Origin: Rheinheimera sp.
Lineage (GTDB): Bacteria > Pseudomonadota > Gammaproteobacteria > Enterobacterales > Alteromonadaceae
Length of the DNA: 10,000 bases
Assembly: GCF_020217005.1 (NCBI RefSeq)
Contig: NZ_JAIWOI010000254.1
Location: 1-10,000 of the forward strand
Direction: 5' to 3'
The position numbers and the translations under genes were made by a program. Under the pieces are notes generated by a model. It did not search any database. It was not told the origin of the DNA and saw only the letters and a list, made by a program, of their open reading frames with translations. Positions 1 through 5,947 of the stretch are shown in pieces. The first letter of the stretch is position 1; every line of letters starts with the position of its first letter.

Positions 1-2230
1 CTTCTGACACAGTATCACTAACAGCTGGTGCCACTGCTGCTGTTTCAACAACAGGAGCTACTGCAGCAGTCTCTACTGTCACCGCGACTGCTTCTACACC
101 TTCTTTTTCATGACGCACCGACTTGCGCATCTGACGACGTTGACGGCGTTCCACAATCTTAGAACTATGCTCTTCATCATGGTCTACGGCTTTGACCGGA
201 GCTGGACGTTCTGATACAACTTTTTTCTGTTCAGGACGTTCAGTACGCTCAGGTCTTTCACCACGTTCAGCACGCTCTGGACGTTCTCCACGTTCCGGGC
301 GTTCACCACGTTCCTGACGAGCTTTATCCTGTCTTGGAGCTCGTTGTTCCTGATTTCGTTCATTTGGACGTTCAGCTTTCGCTGGAGCAGCGTTGTCGTC
401 TTTTGCAACTTTTTCATCCCCTTCCTGACGGCGGCGATTTTTGTTGTTACGACGTCTGTTGTTGTCACGGTTATTGTTGCGGCGTGGAGCTTCTTCAACT
501 TTTTTCTCTGGTGCTGGCGCAGCAGCGAATAAAGATTTAAACCAACCCACCACAGACTCAACCAAGCCAGGTCCCGCATCTTTTGCTACTGTAGTTTCGA
601 CTTTGCGAGCTGCTGGCGCTGGGGCAGCTGCTGAGGCCTCAGCCATATTGATAGCAGAGACCGCTGGTTTTTCTTTGACGTTTTCGCCGATAGGGTGATA
701 CACAGCGCTGCCGATCGCAGGAGCTTTCACCATGTTATAGCTGGATTCTTCAATCTCTTCATCGATACGAATGCGCGTCACTTCATAGTTTGGCGTTTCC
801 ATATGTTCGTTAGGAATGATGTAAATCCGGATACCATGACGGCTTTCAATACGACGCACTGAATCACGTTTTTCATTCATCAGGTAAGTGGCTACAGAAA
901 CCGGGACCTGAGCATGGATCTGACTGGTGTTGTCTTTAATAGCTTCTTCTTCGATGAGACGTAAAATCGACAGAGCGGAAGATTCAGTGCTGCGGATAGT
1001 GCCGCGGCCATGACAACGTGGACAAACATGAGTTGCCGACTCGCCCAGTGAAGGACGTAAACGCTGACGTGACATTTCCAGTAAACCAAAACGTGAAATG
1101 CGGCCAATCTGCACGCGGGCACGGTCTTGTTTTACGGCGTCTTTTAAGCGGTTTTCTACTTCACGTTGATGGCGCACTGGCGTCATATCGATGAAGTCGA
1201 TCACAATCAAACCACCTAAGTCACGTAAACGTAACTGACGGGCAATTTCATCGGCTGCCTCTAAGTTGGTATTAAAAGCGGTTTCTTCGATGTCACCACC
1301 TTTAGTTGCTTTTGACGAGTTGATGTCAATGGCAGTTAAAGCTTCAGTGCTGTCGATGACGATAGAGCCACCAGAAGGTAAACGCACTTCACGTCGGAAA
1401 GCGGATTCAATCTGAGTTTCAATCTGGAAGTGCATAAACAGTGGCACTTCGCCCTGATACATTTTAACGCGGTGGGCAAAATCAGGACGGAACTGCTGAA
1501 TATAAACTTTGGCTTCTTCGAAAATACGTGGGTTATCGATCAGTATTTCACCAACATCACGGCGCAGATAATCACGAATAGCACGGAACACTACGTTGCT
1601 TTCCTGATGGATCAGAAATGGTGCAGGGCGGTTTTGTGCTTCATGCGTAATAGCAGACCAGTGCTTTAATAAGGCTTTTAAGTCGTAATCCAGCTCTTCG
1701 TGAGATTTGCCCACACCAGCGGTACGAACAATTAAACCCATGCCGTCTGGCAGTTGTAATTGATCCAGCGAGTCTTTTAAATCCTGACGCTCGTCCCCTT
1801 CAATACGACGGGAAATACCACCAGCGCGGGGATTGTTAGGCATCAGTACTAAATAAGAACCAGCTAAAGAGATAAAAGTGGTTAAGGCCGCGCCTTTTTG
1901 ACCACGTTCTTCTTTATCAATCTGGATAATAACTTCCTGACCTTCTTTGACCACTTCTTTAATATTTGGGCGACCGTCAAAGGTATAACCGGCAGGGAAA
2001 TATTCGCGGGAGATTTCTTTCAGAGGTAAAAAGCCATGGCGTTCAGAGCCATAATCAACAAAAGCTGCTTCCAGACTGGGCTCAACCCGGGTGATTCTTC
2101 CTTTGTAGATATTTGCTTTTTTCTGTTCGTGTCCTGGGCTTTCAATATCCAGGTCGTATAATTTTTGTCCATCGACAAGTGCTACGCGGATTTCTTCTTC
2201 CTGCGTGGCGTTAATTAACATTCTTTTCAT
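1..2230 (-). CDS. rne: Ribonuclease E, N-terminal 743 residues (C-terminus beyond window)
   Basis: This is the essential endoribonuclease that starts mRNA decay, processes rRNA and tRNA precursors and scaffolds the degradosome at the inner membrane. I read an unbroken frame from the ATG at 2228-2230, beginning [10 protein letters not shown] as in E. coli RNase E. An S1-like RNA-binding domain lies around residues 36-120. The DNase I-like catalytic part has the metal-binding aspartates D302 (AIDINS) and D345 (IDFIDM), and the zinc-link motif CPRCHGRG has C403 and C406. Each is one residue short of the E. coli numbering. An amphipathic stretch near residues 550-567 (VGWFKSLF) matches the membrane-targeting helix. 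After it comes a low-complexity Arg/Asn/Glu-rich tail with several basic clusters, then an Ala/Val/Glu-rich part that is cut by the window edge. The E. coli protein is 1061 residues, so roughly the last third is missing here. The ribosome binding site before the start is weak (GAG about 10 nt upstream). The gene is divergent from rluC, as in E. coli. Confidence 0.97.
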   Translation of the reverse strand, partial: MKRMLINATQEEEIRVALVDGQKLYDLDIESPGHEQKKANIYKGRITRVEPSLEAAFVDYGSERHGFLPLKEISREYFPAGYTFDGRPNIKEVVKEGQEVIIQIDKEERGQKGAALTTFISLAGSYLVLMPNNPRAGGISRRIEGDERQDLKDSLDQLQLPDGMGLIVRTAGVGKSHEELDYDLKALLKHWSAITHEAQNRPAPFLIHQESNVVFRAIRDYLRRDVGEILIDNPRIFEEAKVYIQQFRPDFAHRVKMYQGEVPLFMHFQIETQIESAFRREVRLPSGGSIVIDSTEALTAIDINSSKATKGGDIEETAFNTNLEAADEIARQLRLRDLGGLIVIDFIDMTPVRHQREVENRLKDAVKQDRARVQIGRISRFGLLEMSRQRLRPSLGESATHVCPRCHGRGTIRSTESSALSILRLIEEEAIKDNTSQIHAQVPVSVATYLMNEKRDSVRRIESRHGIRIYIIPNEHMETPNYEVTRIRIDEEIEESSYNMVKAPAIGSAVYHPIGENVKEKPAVSAINMAEASAAAPAPAARKVETTVAKDAGPGLVESVVGWFKSLFAAAPAPEKKVEEAPRRNNNRDNNRRRNNKNRRRQEGDEKVAKDDNAAPAKAERPNERNQEQRAPRQDKARQERGERPERGERPERAERGERPERTERPEQKKVVSERPAPVKAVDHDEEHSSKIVERRQRRQMRKSVRHEKEGVEAVAVTVETAAVAPVVETAAVAPAVSDTVSE
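233..313 (-). repeat. Nine tandem Glu-Arg-X tripeptides in the RNase E tail
   Basis: Read on the minus strand in the rne frame, 27 codons encode nine consecutive E-R-X units, with X being G, P, G, P, A, G, P, T, P. At DNA level it is an imperfect 9-bp tandem repeat based on GAACGT followed by GGT or CCT, with synonymous variation between units (CGT, CGC and AGA for Arg). It lies in the disordered, RNA-binding half of RNase E, after the predicted membrane helix. The alternating charge suggests a flexible or helical RNA- or protein-binding segment. Its function is an inference. Confidence 0.85.
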
Positions 2231-2595
2231 TGTTTTGTGACTCTATTACATAGGCCACAACGCAACGACATCCTGCGTCCGCGTTTCAGATGGTCAAACA
2301 TATCAAAGCTGCAGTCTCTCGACTGGGGATGCTTGAGCTAACTCATTTTATACCTTTACTGCTGTGTTACTTCAGGTGGACCTATATGGCTGCATCTGAG
2401 GGATCTTAGTCCGTCATGGCCAGCCTGCTGGTTACCTTCGTCTAACTTAAGACTGTTCAGGTATATTTGGCGCCGCCTTGTCAGGGCCGCACTTAAATGT
2501 TTTTTGCTGTGATCTGACACAGAGATCGCGCGATACCGCGCTGCGTTGTCGCAATTTTTTTTTGCCTAAGTGACCGGAAGCTGTGTTTTGTCTCT
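2231..2595 (-). promoter_or_regulatory. Predicted long structured rne 5' leader (rne5-like autoregulatory region)
   Basis: If transcription starts near 2595, the rne leader is about 365 nt, close to the 361-nt E. coli leader that RNase E cleaves to limit its own expression. Several inverted repeats lie on the minus strand, in transcript order. These are GCGCG/CGCGC with a GTAT loop (2528-2541), CTGTG/CACAG (2507-2522), CCAG/CTGG (2420-2431), and CAGTC/GACTG closing a GNRA-type GAGA tetraloop (2312-2325). Last is a start-proximal AACGC/GCGTT stem with an inner GAC/GTC stem (2259-2285). No open reading frame of note lies in it. The role is inferred from position, length and structure. I have not shown that any hairpin is the equivalent of E. 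coli hp2 or hp3. Confidence 0.55.
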
Positions 2596-2601
2596 GTCAG
2601 T

Positions 2602-2630
2602 AATAAATTACGCAGCATTACTTCAGACAA
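2602..2630 (-). promoter_or_regulatory. Candidate sigma-70 promoter for rne
   Basis: On the minus strand, TTGTCT (2625-2630) and TTTATT (2602-2607) are separated by 17 bp. Each matches its consensus hexamer at four of six positions. The predicted start is near 2595. Other minus-strand -10-like hexamers lie further upstream: TATACT at 2653-2658 with a poor -35, and GATAAT at 2776-2781 with TTGCTA 18 bp upstream. E. coli rne has three promoters, so more than one may be real. I favour this one mainly because the leader length it gives fits. Confidence 0.35.
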
Positions 2631-2662
2631 ATAGCGTTATTCTCGCTCGCAGAGTATAAATA

Positions 2663-2679
2663 CGTTGGTTTTCCCAACG
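2663..2679. promoter_or_regulatory. Perfect 6-bp inverted repeat, possible operator
   Basis: CGTTGG and CCAACG are separated by five bases. The repeat sits just upstream of the TATACT -10-like hexamer that faces rne and about 160 bp before rluC. It could be a regulator site or a hairpin at the 5' end of a longer rne transcript. No U-tract follows in either direction that would make it a typical terminator. Confidence 0.3.
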
Positions 2680-2743
2680 AATTCGGTATGATCTGCCTCC
2701 CGAACGGTGCCTCACATTTTCTCTTACGTCACTTTGAGCGCCC

Positions 2744-2791
2744 TAATTGCCATTTTTGGCATAATTAGCCCGGTAATTATCCCACTAATTA
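2744..2791. repeat. Ordered TAATTA repeats upstream of rluC
   Basis: TAATTA occurs at 2762-2767, 2774-2779 and 2786-2791, exactly 12 bp apart each time, and a related TAATTG sits 18 bp earlier at 2744-2749. The bases after each copy are also similar (GCCC, TCCC, GCGA). TAATTA is its own reverse complement, so each copy reads the same on both strands. The series may be an array of binding sites or simply AT-rich promoter sequence. Confidence 0.4.
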
Positions 2792-2838
2792 GCGACCAAT
2801 AGCAACTTAATTTAAGCTTAGCAGAGTAACTGAAACGC

Positions 2839-3798
2839 ATGACTGAAAATATCAAAACTCCGGTGCAATACATTGATGTAGAAGAAGATTATTCCGGTCA
2901 ACGCATAGATAACTTCTTAATGGCACGGTTGAAGAGCATACCAAAGAGTGTGATTTATCGGGTTTTGCGTAAAGGTGAAGTACGGGTTAATAAAAAAAGA
3001 ATAAAACCTGAGTACAAACTGCAAGCCGGTGATCAGGTGAGGGTGCCACCTTTGGTGGTCCATGACGAACCTGAAAAAGAGCCTGTGTCTATTGGTCTTG
3101 CCATGGTGAAAAACCTCGAAAGCCATATTCTTTTTGAAGACAACGACTTAATAGTGTTAAACAAACCAACAGGCATGGCGGTGCATGGTGGCAGCGGTTT
3201 GTCTTTTGGTGTGATTGAAGCCTTACGTGCTCTGCGCCCAACAGCCCGTCATCTGGAACTGGTGCATCGTTTAGACCGTGATACTTCAGGTTGTTTATTG
3301 ATTGCGAAAAAACGCTCAGTGCTGACCAATCTGCACGAACAGTTGCGCTTAAAAACGGTAGAGAAAAAATACTGGGCATTAGTGGCAGGGCAGTGGGACA
3401 GCAAAATCAAAAAAGTCACAGAGCCACTGCGCAAAAACACCTTACAAAGTGGAGAACGGGTCGTGAAAGTGGATGAGGCTTTAGGTAAACCTTCAGAAAC
3501 CCGCTTTAAAATATTGCAGCGTTATGAAGAAGGCACCTTAGTTGAAGCCTTTCCTGTAACCGGCCGTACTCACCAAATTCGGGTGCATACTGCCTGTAAA
3601 GGCCATGCTATCGCCTGCGATGATAAATACGGCGACAACGAATTTACCTCACAAATGCAGAAACTCGGGTTAAACCGATTGTATTTGCACGCTAAGACCT
3701 TAACTTTTACCCATCCTGGGACAGGCAAGCAATTAAGCTGCGACGCACCTTTGGATAATGCGTTAAGTGGTATTCTTGAAAAGCTGAAGAGAAAATAA
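2839..3798 (+). CDS. rluC: 23S rRNA pseudouridine synthase C
   Basis: RluC converts uridines at 23S rRNA positions 955, 2504 and 2580 (E. coli numbering), around the peptidyl transferase centre, to pseudouridine. The 319 residues equal the E. coli length. Residues about 20-75 form an S4 RNA-binding domain (GQRIDNFL, RKGEVRVNKKRIKPEYKL). The RluA-type catalytic domain follows, with LNKPTGMAVHGGSGLSFGV near 107-125 and the catalytic motif HRLDRDTSG at 143-151, where D146 is the nucleophile. TGRTHQIRVH and the RLYLHA segment near the C-terminus are also typical. The ATG matches the start of homologues, although its ribosome binding site is weak. It is divergent from rne, as in E. coli, and its stop codon overlaps the next start by one base. 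Subfamily assignment rests on whole-length resemblance to E. coli RluC and on synteny. Confidence 0.96.
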   Translation: MTENIKTPVQYIDVEEDYSGQRIDNFLMARLKSIPKSVIYRVLRKGEVRVNKKRIKPEYKLQAGDQVRVPPLVVHDEPEKEPVSIGLAMVKNLESHILFEDNDLIVLNKPTGMAVHGGSGLSFGVIEALRALRPTARHLELVHRLDRDTSGCLLIAKKRSVLTNLHEQLRLKTVEKKYWALVAGQWDSKIKKVTEPLRKNTLQSGERVVKVDEALGKPSETRFKILQRYEEGTLVEAFPVTGRTHQIRVHTACKGHAIACDDKYGDNEFTSQMQKLGLNRLYLHAKTLTFTHPGTGKQLSCDAPLDNALSGILEKLKRK

Positions 3799-4445
3799 TG
3801 AGTTCGGATATAGCTTTAGTGGTTTTTGACTGGGATGGCACAGTGATGGACTCAGTCGGGCGCATTGTATCCTCTATGCGCTCTGCGGCAGAGTTGTCCG
3901 GCTTAGTGGTGCCGACAGAGCATCAGGTCAAACAAATTATTGGTCTGAGTCTGGACCCTGTATTTGATATTTTATTCCCTGGTATTAATGCCACACAGCG
4001 CCAGACTGTATTTGAACATTACCGCGACCAGTATTTGTCGCACGATCATCCGCCGACGCCTTTATTTGAAGGGGCAGAGCAAGTGATGCAGCAGCTGAAG
4101 CAACAAGGTTTGCTGTTAGCTGTGGCTACAGGTAAAGCTCGCAAAGGTTTGAAACGGATGTTTGAAGAAACTGGGTTAGAGCCTTACTTCAGCACCAGCC
4201 GCTGCGCCGACGAAGCTGAATCGAAGCCAAGCCCGGACATGCTGAAGCAAATTCTCTCTGAACTGAATTTACCTGCGCATCGCGCTGTGATGGTAGGGGA
4301 TACTATTCATGATATGGCTATGGCACAGGCCATAGAGATGCCACGTATTGGCGTGACTCATGGTGTGCACGGCAGGGAAGAGCTAAGTCGTTATCAGCCT
4401 AAGGCTATTATTGATTCGCTGCCAGAGTTGTTAACAGCACTCTGA
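3798..4445 (+). CDS. HAD-superfamily (IA) hydrolase, phosphoglycolate phosphatase-like
   Basis: This is a 215-residue cytosolic phosphatase of the haloacid dehalogenase superfamily. Motif I is DWDGT, with nucleophile D11 and acid/base D13. A helical cap domain spans about residues 17-85. Motif II is T111 in VATGK, motif III is K143 in ESKPSPDM, and motif IV is GDTIHDMAMA with D168 and D172. All catalytic residues are present. The substrate cannot be read from the sequence; phosphoglycolate phosphatases (Gph) and related small-molecule phosphatases look like this. The ATG overlaps the rluC stop as TAATG, so the two are almost certainly co-transcribed and translationally coupled. A HAD gene follows rluC in Pseudomonas too, whereas E. 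coli lacks it here. I leave the symbol empty because the position does not match gph of E. coli. Confidence 0.9.
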   Translation: MSSDIALVVFDWDGTVMDSVGRIVSSMRSAAELSGLVVPTEHQVKQIIGLSLDPVFDILFPGINATQRQTVFEHYRDQYLSHDHPPTPLFEGAEQVMQQLKQQGLLLAVATGKARKGLKRMFEETGLEPYFSTSRCADEAESKPSPDMLKQILSELNLPAHRAVMVGDTIHDMAMAQAIEMPRIGVTHGVHGREELSRYQPKAIIDSLPELLTAL

Positions 4446-4475
4446 TTTTTCATTTAAATTCATTTCTATACTTGG

Positions 4476-4603
4476 TATGCCCTAAGTAATTGGAGTTGTA
4501 GCGAGGCGACAAGTGCACCAGACCCCAGGAGCATAGTTTACCTATGTGACTGGGGCGAGAAGCGAAGTCAACAAAGCTACGGCTTCAAGTACGACGGGGA
4601 TTA
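4476..4603. repeat. Dispersed palindromic intergenic repeat, copy 1 (complete)
   Basis: The outer arms, 4476-4502 and 4576-4603, are imperfect inverted repeats. I count 19 Watson-Crick and 3 G-U pairs over 27 positions. They enclose a central hairpin at 4523-4555 with CCCCAG/CTGGGG and CATAG/CTATG stems. Positions 4484-4566 match copy 2 (9918-10000) at about 67 of 84 aligned columns, although neither codes for protein. Shape and size suggest a MITE- or REP-like non-autonomous element. I see no clear target-site duplication. It lies between the convergent HAD hydrolase and yceF genes, and its right arm includes the yceF stop codon. No U-tract terminator is visible at this junction, so the structure may end or protect both transcripts (inference). 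Confidence 0.85.
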
Positions 4604-5194
4604 AGGTTGAGTTAGCAAATCCCTGCCTTCGTTTCTTAGCATCTCTAATAAACGGATCAATGGCAGGCCTATTAAGCTATTTGGGTCGTCGCCTTCGAGC
4701 TTTTCAAATAAACTAATACCCAAACCTTCGCTTTTAAAACTACCAGCGCAGTTCAGTGGTTGCTCTCTCTCTACATAAGAAAGGATCTCCGCGTCCGTCA
4801 GTTGACGAAAATGCACCTTGAAGGGTTCAACACAAAGCTGGTACTGCTTAGTTTGGGCGTTGACTAGCGCTAAGCCTGTTAAAAAGGTGACACTATGGCC
4901 ACTGAAGCTCTTTAACTGTTTATAGGCATTTTTAGCGGTATGAGGTTTACCGAGGATATGACCATTAAACACGGCGACCTGATCGGAGCCTATGACCAAG
5001 CCTTCAGTCAGGTTATTGGCCACAGCCTGAGCTTTCAATACAGCTAAGCGGCTGACCAGTTGTTCCGGTGTTTCGCCCGGTAAAGCTGTTTCGTCGACTT
5101 CCGGTTTAGCCGTAGAAAAGTTCGGAGTAAGTTTTTCCAGTAAGGCCTTACGATACAAAGAAGTAGAGGCCAAAAACAGAGCTTGAGTTGACAT
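4601..5194 (-). CDS. yceF: Maf-family nucleotide pyrophosphatase YceF (7-methyl-GTP pyrophosphatase type)
   Basis: Maf/YceF enzymes hydrolyse modified nucleoside triphosphates to monophosphates. E. coli YceF prefers 7-methyl-GTP, probably keeping modified nucleotides out of RNA. The 197-residue product keeps the family landmarks: LASTSLYRKALLEKL (residues 8-22, with R15), PEVDET (31-36), IGSDQV with catalytic D71, GKP (82-84), TGLAL (106-110), CAGSFKSEGLG (149-159) and LEGDDPNSLIGLPL (166-179). I chose the ATG at 5192-5194, which has AGGTG five bases upstream and begins MSTQALFLAS as homologues do. An in-frame TTG at 5213-5215 would add seven residues, but it lies only 2-4 nt from the predicted transcript start. 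The gene is convergent with the HAD gene and divergent from yceD. Its stop codon falls in the arm of the palindromic repeat. Confidence 0.95.
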   Translation of the reverse strand: MSTQALFLASTSLYRKALLEKLTPNFSTAKPEVDETALPGETPEQLVSRLAVLKAQAVANNLTEGLVIGSDQVAVFNGHILGKPHTAKNAYKQLKSFSGHSVTFLTGLALVNAQTKQYQLCVEPFKVHFRQLTDAEILSYVEREQPLNCAGSFKSEGLGISLFEKLEGDDPNSLIGLPLIRLLEMLRNEGRDLLTQP

Positions 5195-5223
5195 ATAAGC
5201 ACCTCGTTGGGACAATGCGCCGC

Positions 5224-5251
5224 ACTATACCCTTCCTGAGTGAAGTTGCAA
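5224..5251 (-). promoter_or_regulatory. Predicted sigma-70 promoter for yceF
   Basis: On the minus strand, TTGCAA (5246-5251) and TATAGT (5224-5229) are 16 bp apart, each close to consensus. A GC-rich discriminator (GCGGCGC) follows. The start would be near 5217, giving a leader of about 22 nt with AGGTG before the ATG at 5194. Confidence 0.65.
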
Positions 5252-5299
5252 CTTTGTTGGCATGGTTTGTTAAAACAGCAATGACTTTAACCAACTTTA

Positions 5300-5311
5300 G
5301 CCAGAACTGGC
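5300..5311. promoter_or_regulatory. 12-bp inverted repeat between the yceF and yceD promoters
   Basis: GCCAG and CTGGC are separated by AA. The site is about 89 bp from the predicted yceF start and about 94 bp from the predicted yceD start, so nearly midway. It does not fit the FadR, FabR or PsrA consensus as I know them. It may be a site for a shared regulator or a chance palindrome. Confidence 0.3.
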
Positions 5312-5363
5312 GCAACAACAGCGGTTTAGGCAGTAAAATTAACAAAAAAGAGGCAGGAATCCT

Positions 5364-5392
5364 TTGACAGCTCTAGCCTCGATCTATATGAT
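5364..5392 (+). promoter_or_regulatory. Strong predicted sigma-70 promoter of the yceD-rpmF-plsX-fabHDG operon
   Basis: A perfect TTGACA (5364-5369) and TATGAT (5387-5392) are separated by the optimal 17 bp. An A-rich stretch at 5335-5350 lies where an UP element would be. GCGCGCC directly follows the -10, a GC-rich discriminator like those of rRNA promoters inhibited by ppGpp and DksA. The predicted start is 5398-5400, only 2-4 nt before the yceD ATG. In E. coli, transcription from the yceD region reads into fabHDG and is repressed by ppGpp. Confidence 0.8.
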
Positions 5393-5401
5393 GCGCGCCT
5401 T

Positions 5402-5929
5402 ATGCAAAAGGTAAAAATTCCAATTACCCTTGATCCAACACGGGCCGCGCAAAAACGTTCAACGTTTGACGGCATTATTCCGCTGGTGAATTTAACCAGA
5501 TTAACGGAATCGTTAGTAAGTTCTGAGGGTGATGTAGACGTAGTAGTACATTGTGGAACTGATGAACAGGGATTGATCTTTATTGAAGGTCAGGCCCAAT
5601 GTCAGGTTGAGGTCACATGTGAACGTTGTAACGAACATATGGGTCTGGAACTGAACACCAGTTTTGCATACACTCCAATCCGGAGTGACAAAGATTCGGC
5701 TCACGATGATATTCCAGAGCGCTACGAAGTGGTCGAAAAAAACGAACACGGCGAAGTTAACTTGAGGCAATTGGTTGAGGACGAATTAATTCTGGCTTTA
5801 CCCTTGTTTCCGATGCACGACGAAGGATCTTGTGATCCAGCTAAAGTGCAGATGAGCTGGGGAGAAATAGAACCAGAACCAGAAAAACCGAACCCATTTG
5901 CAATATTGCAAGAATTGAAGAAAAAATAG
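5402..5929 (+). CDS. yceD: YceD, DUF177 protein linked to 23S rRNA accumulation
   Basis: YceD is a conserved small acidic protein encoded just before ribosomal protein L32. The family is reported to be needed for normal 23S rRNA accumulation, but its exact biochemical role is not settled. The 175-residue product begins MQKVKIPITLDPTRAAQKRS, very close to E. coli YceD. It has the cysteine cluster C67, C73, C76 (CERC), with C144 in EGSCDP, and the conserved ends VEDELILALPLFPMHD and KPNPFAIL. The cysteines suggest metal binding (inference). The start is fixed by homology, although the promoter leaves almost no leader and no Shine-Dalgarno sequence. It is the first gene of the ribosome and lipid operon, 18 bp ahead of rpmF. 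Its TAG stop is flanked by A6 and T6. Confidence 0.95.
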   Translation: MQKVKIPITLDPTRAAQKRSTFDGIIPLVNLTRLTESLVSSEGDVDVVVHCGTDEQGLIFIEGQAQCQVEVTCERCNEHMGLELNTSFAYTPIRSDKDSAHDDIPERYEVVEKNEHGEVNLRQLVEDELILALPLFPMHDEGSCDPAKVQMSWGEIEPEPEKPNPFAILQELKKK

Positions 5930-5935
5930 TTTTTT
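5921..5935. repeat. A6-TAG-T6 inverted repeat at the yceD stop
   Basis: Six A's, the yceD stop codon TAG and six T's form a perfect small palindrome, immediately followed by the AGGAG of rpmF. As RNA it would be a weak AU hairpin next to the ribosome binding site. Its role, if any, is unknown. Confidence 0.5.
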
Positions 5936-5940
5936 AGGAG
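5936..5940 (+). promoter_or_regulatory. Strong ribosome binding site of rpmF
   Basis: AGGAG lies seven bases before the rpmF ATG. It is the best Shine-Dalgarno sequence in the window, as expected for a highly translated ribosomal protein, and contrasts with the weak or absent sites of yceD and plsX. Confidence 0.8.
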
Positions 5941-5947
5941 AAAGGCA

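Larger units (their letters stand above)
2596..2838. promoter_or_regulatory. AT-rich divergent promoter region between rne and rluC
   Basis: This 243-bp stretch has no credible gene. It holds the candidate rne promoters and must also drive rluC, but I find no convincing -35/-10 pair on the plus strand. It also carries the inverted repeats CGTTGG/CCAACG (2663-2679), TGCCA/TGGCA around T4 (2748-2761) and CTTAA/TTAAG (2806-2816), plus the TAATTA series listed separately. The rluC start has only a weak ribosome binding site (GAG about 12 nt upstream). Confidence 0.5.

Noticed and set aside
184..579. A 131-residue Arg/Lys/Leu/Val-rich minus-strand reading frame and overlapping plus-strand frames
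   Set aside because: They lie in other frames of the RNase E coding sequence, whose frame is continuous and matches the family; their low-complexity content mirrors the repeated Arg/Glu codons.
2551..2563. T9 run read as a rho-independent terminator on the plus strand
   Set aside because: The GC-rich hairpin at 2528-2541 is separated from it by about 13 bases, and no plus-strand gene ends upstream.
2493..2618. 41-codon minus-strand reading frame upstream of rne
   Set aside because: It has no ribosome binding site, starts upstream of the favoured rne transcript start, runs through the hairpins and the A9 tract, and has no recognisable protein features.
5195..5215. N-terminal extension of YceF from a TTG codon at 5213-5215
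   Set aside because: The ATG at 5192-5194 has AGGTG five bases upstream and the homologous N-terminus; the TTG lies almost at the predicted transcript start.
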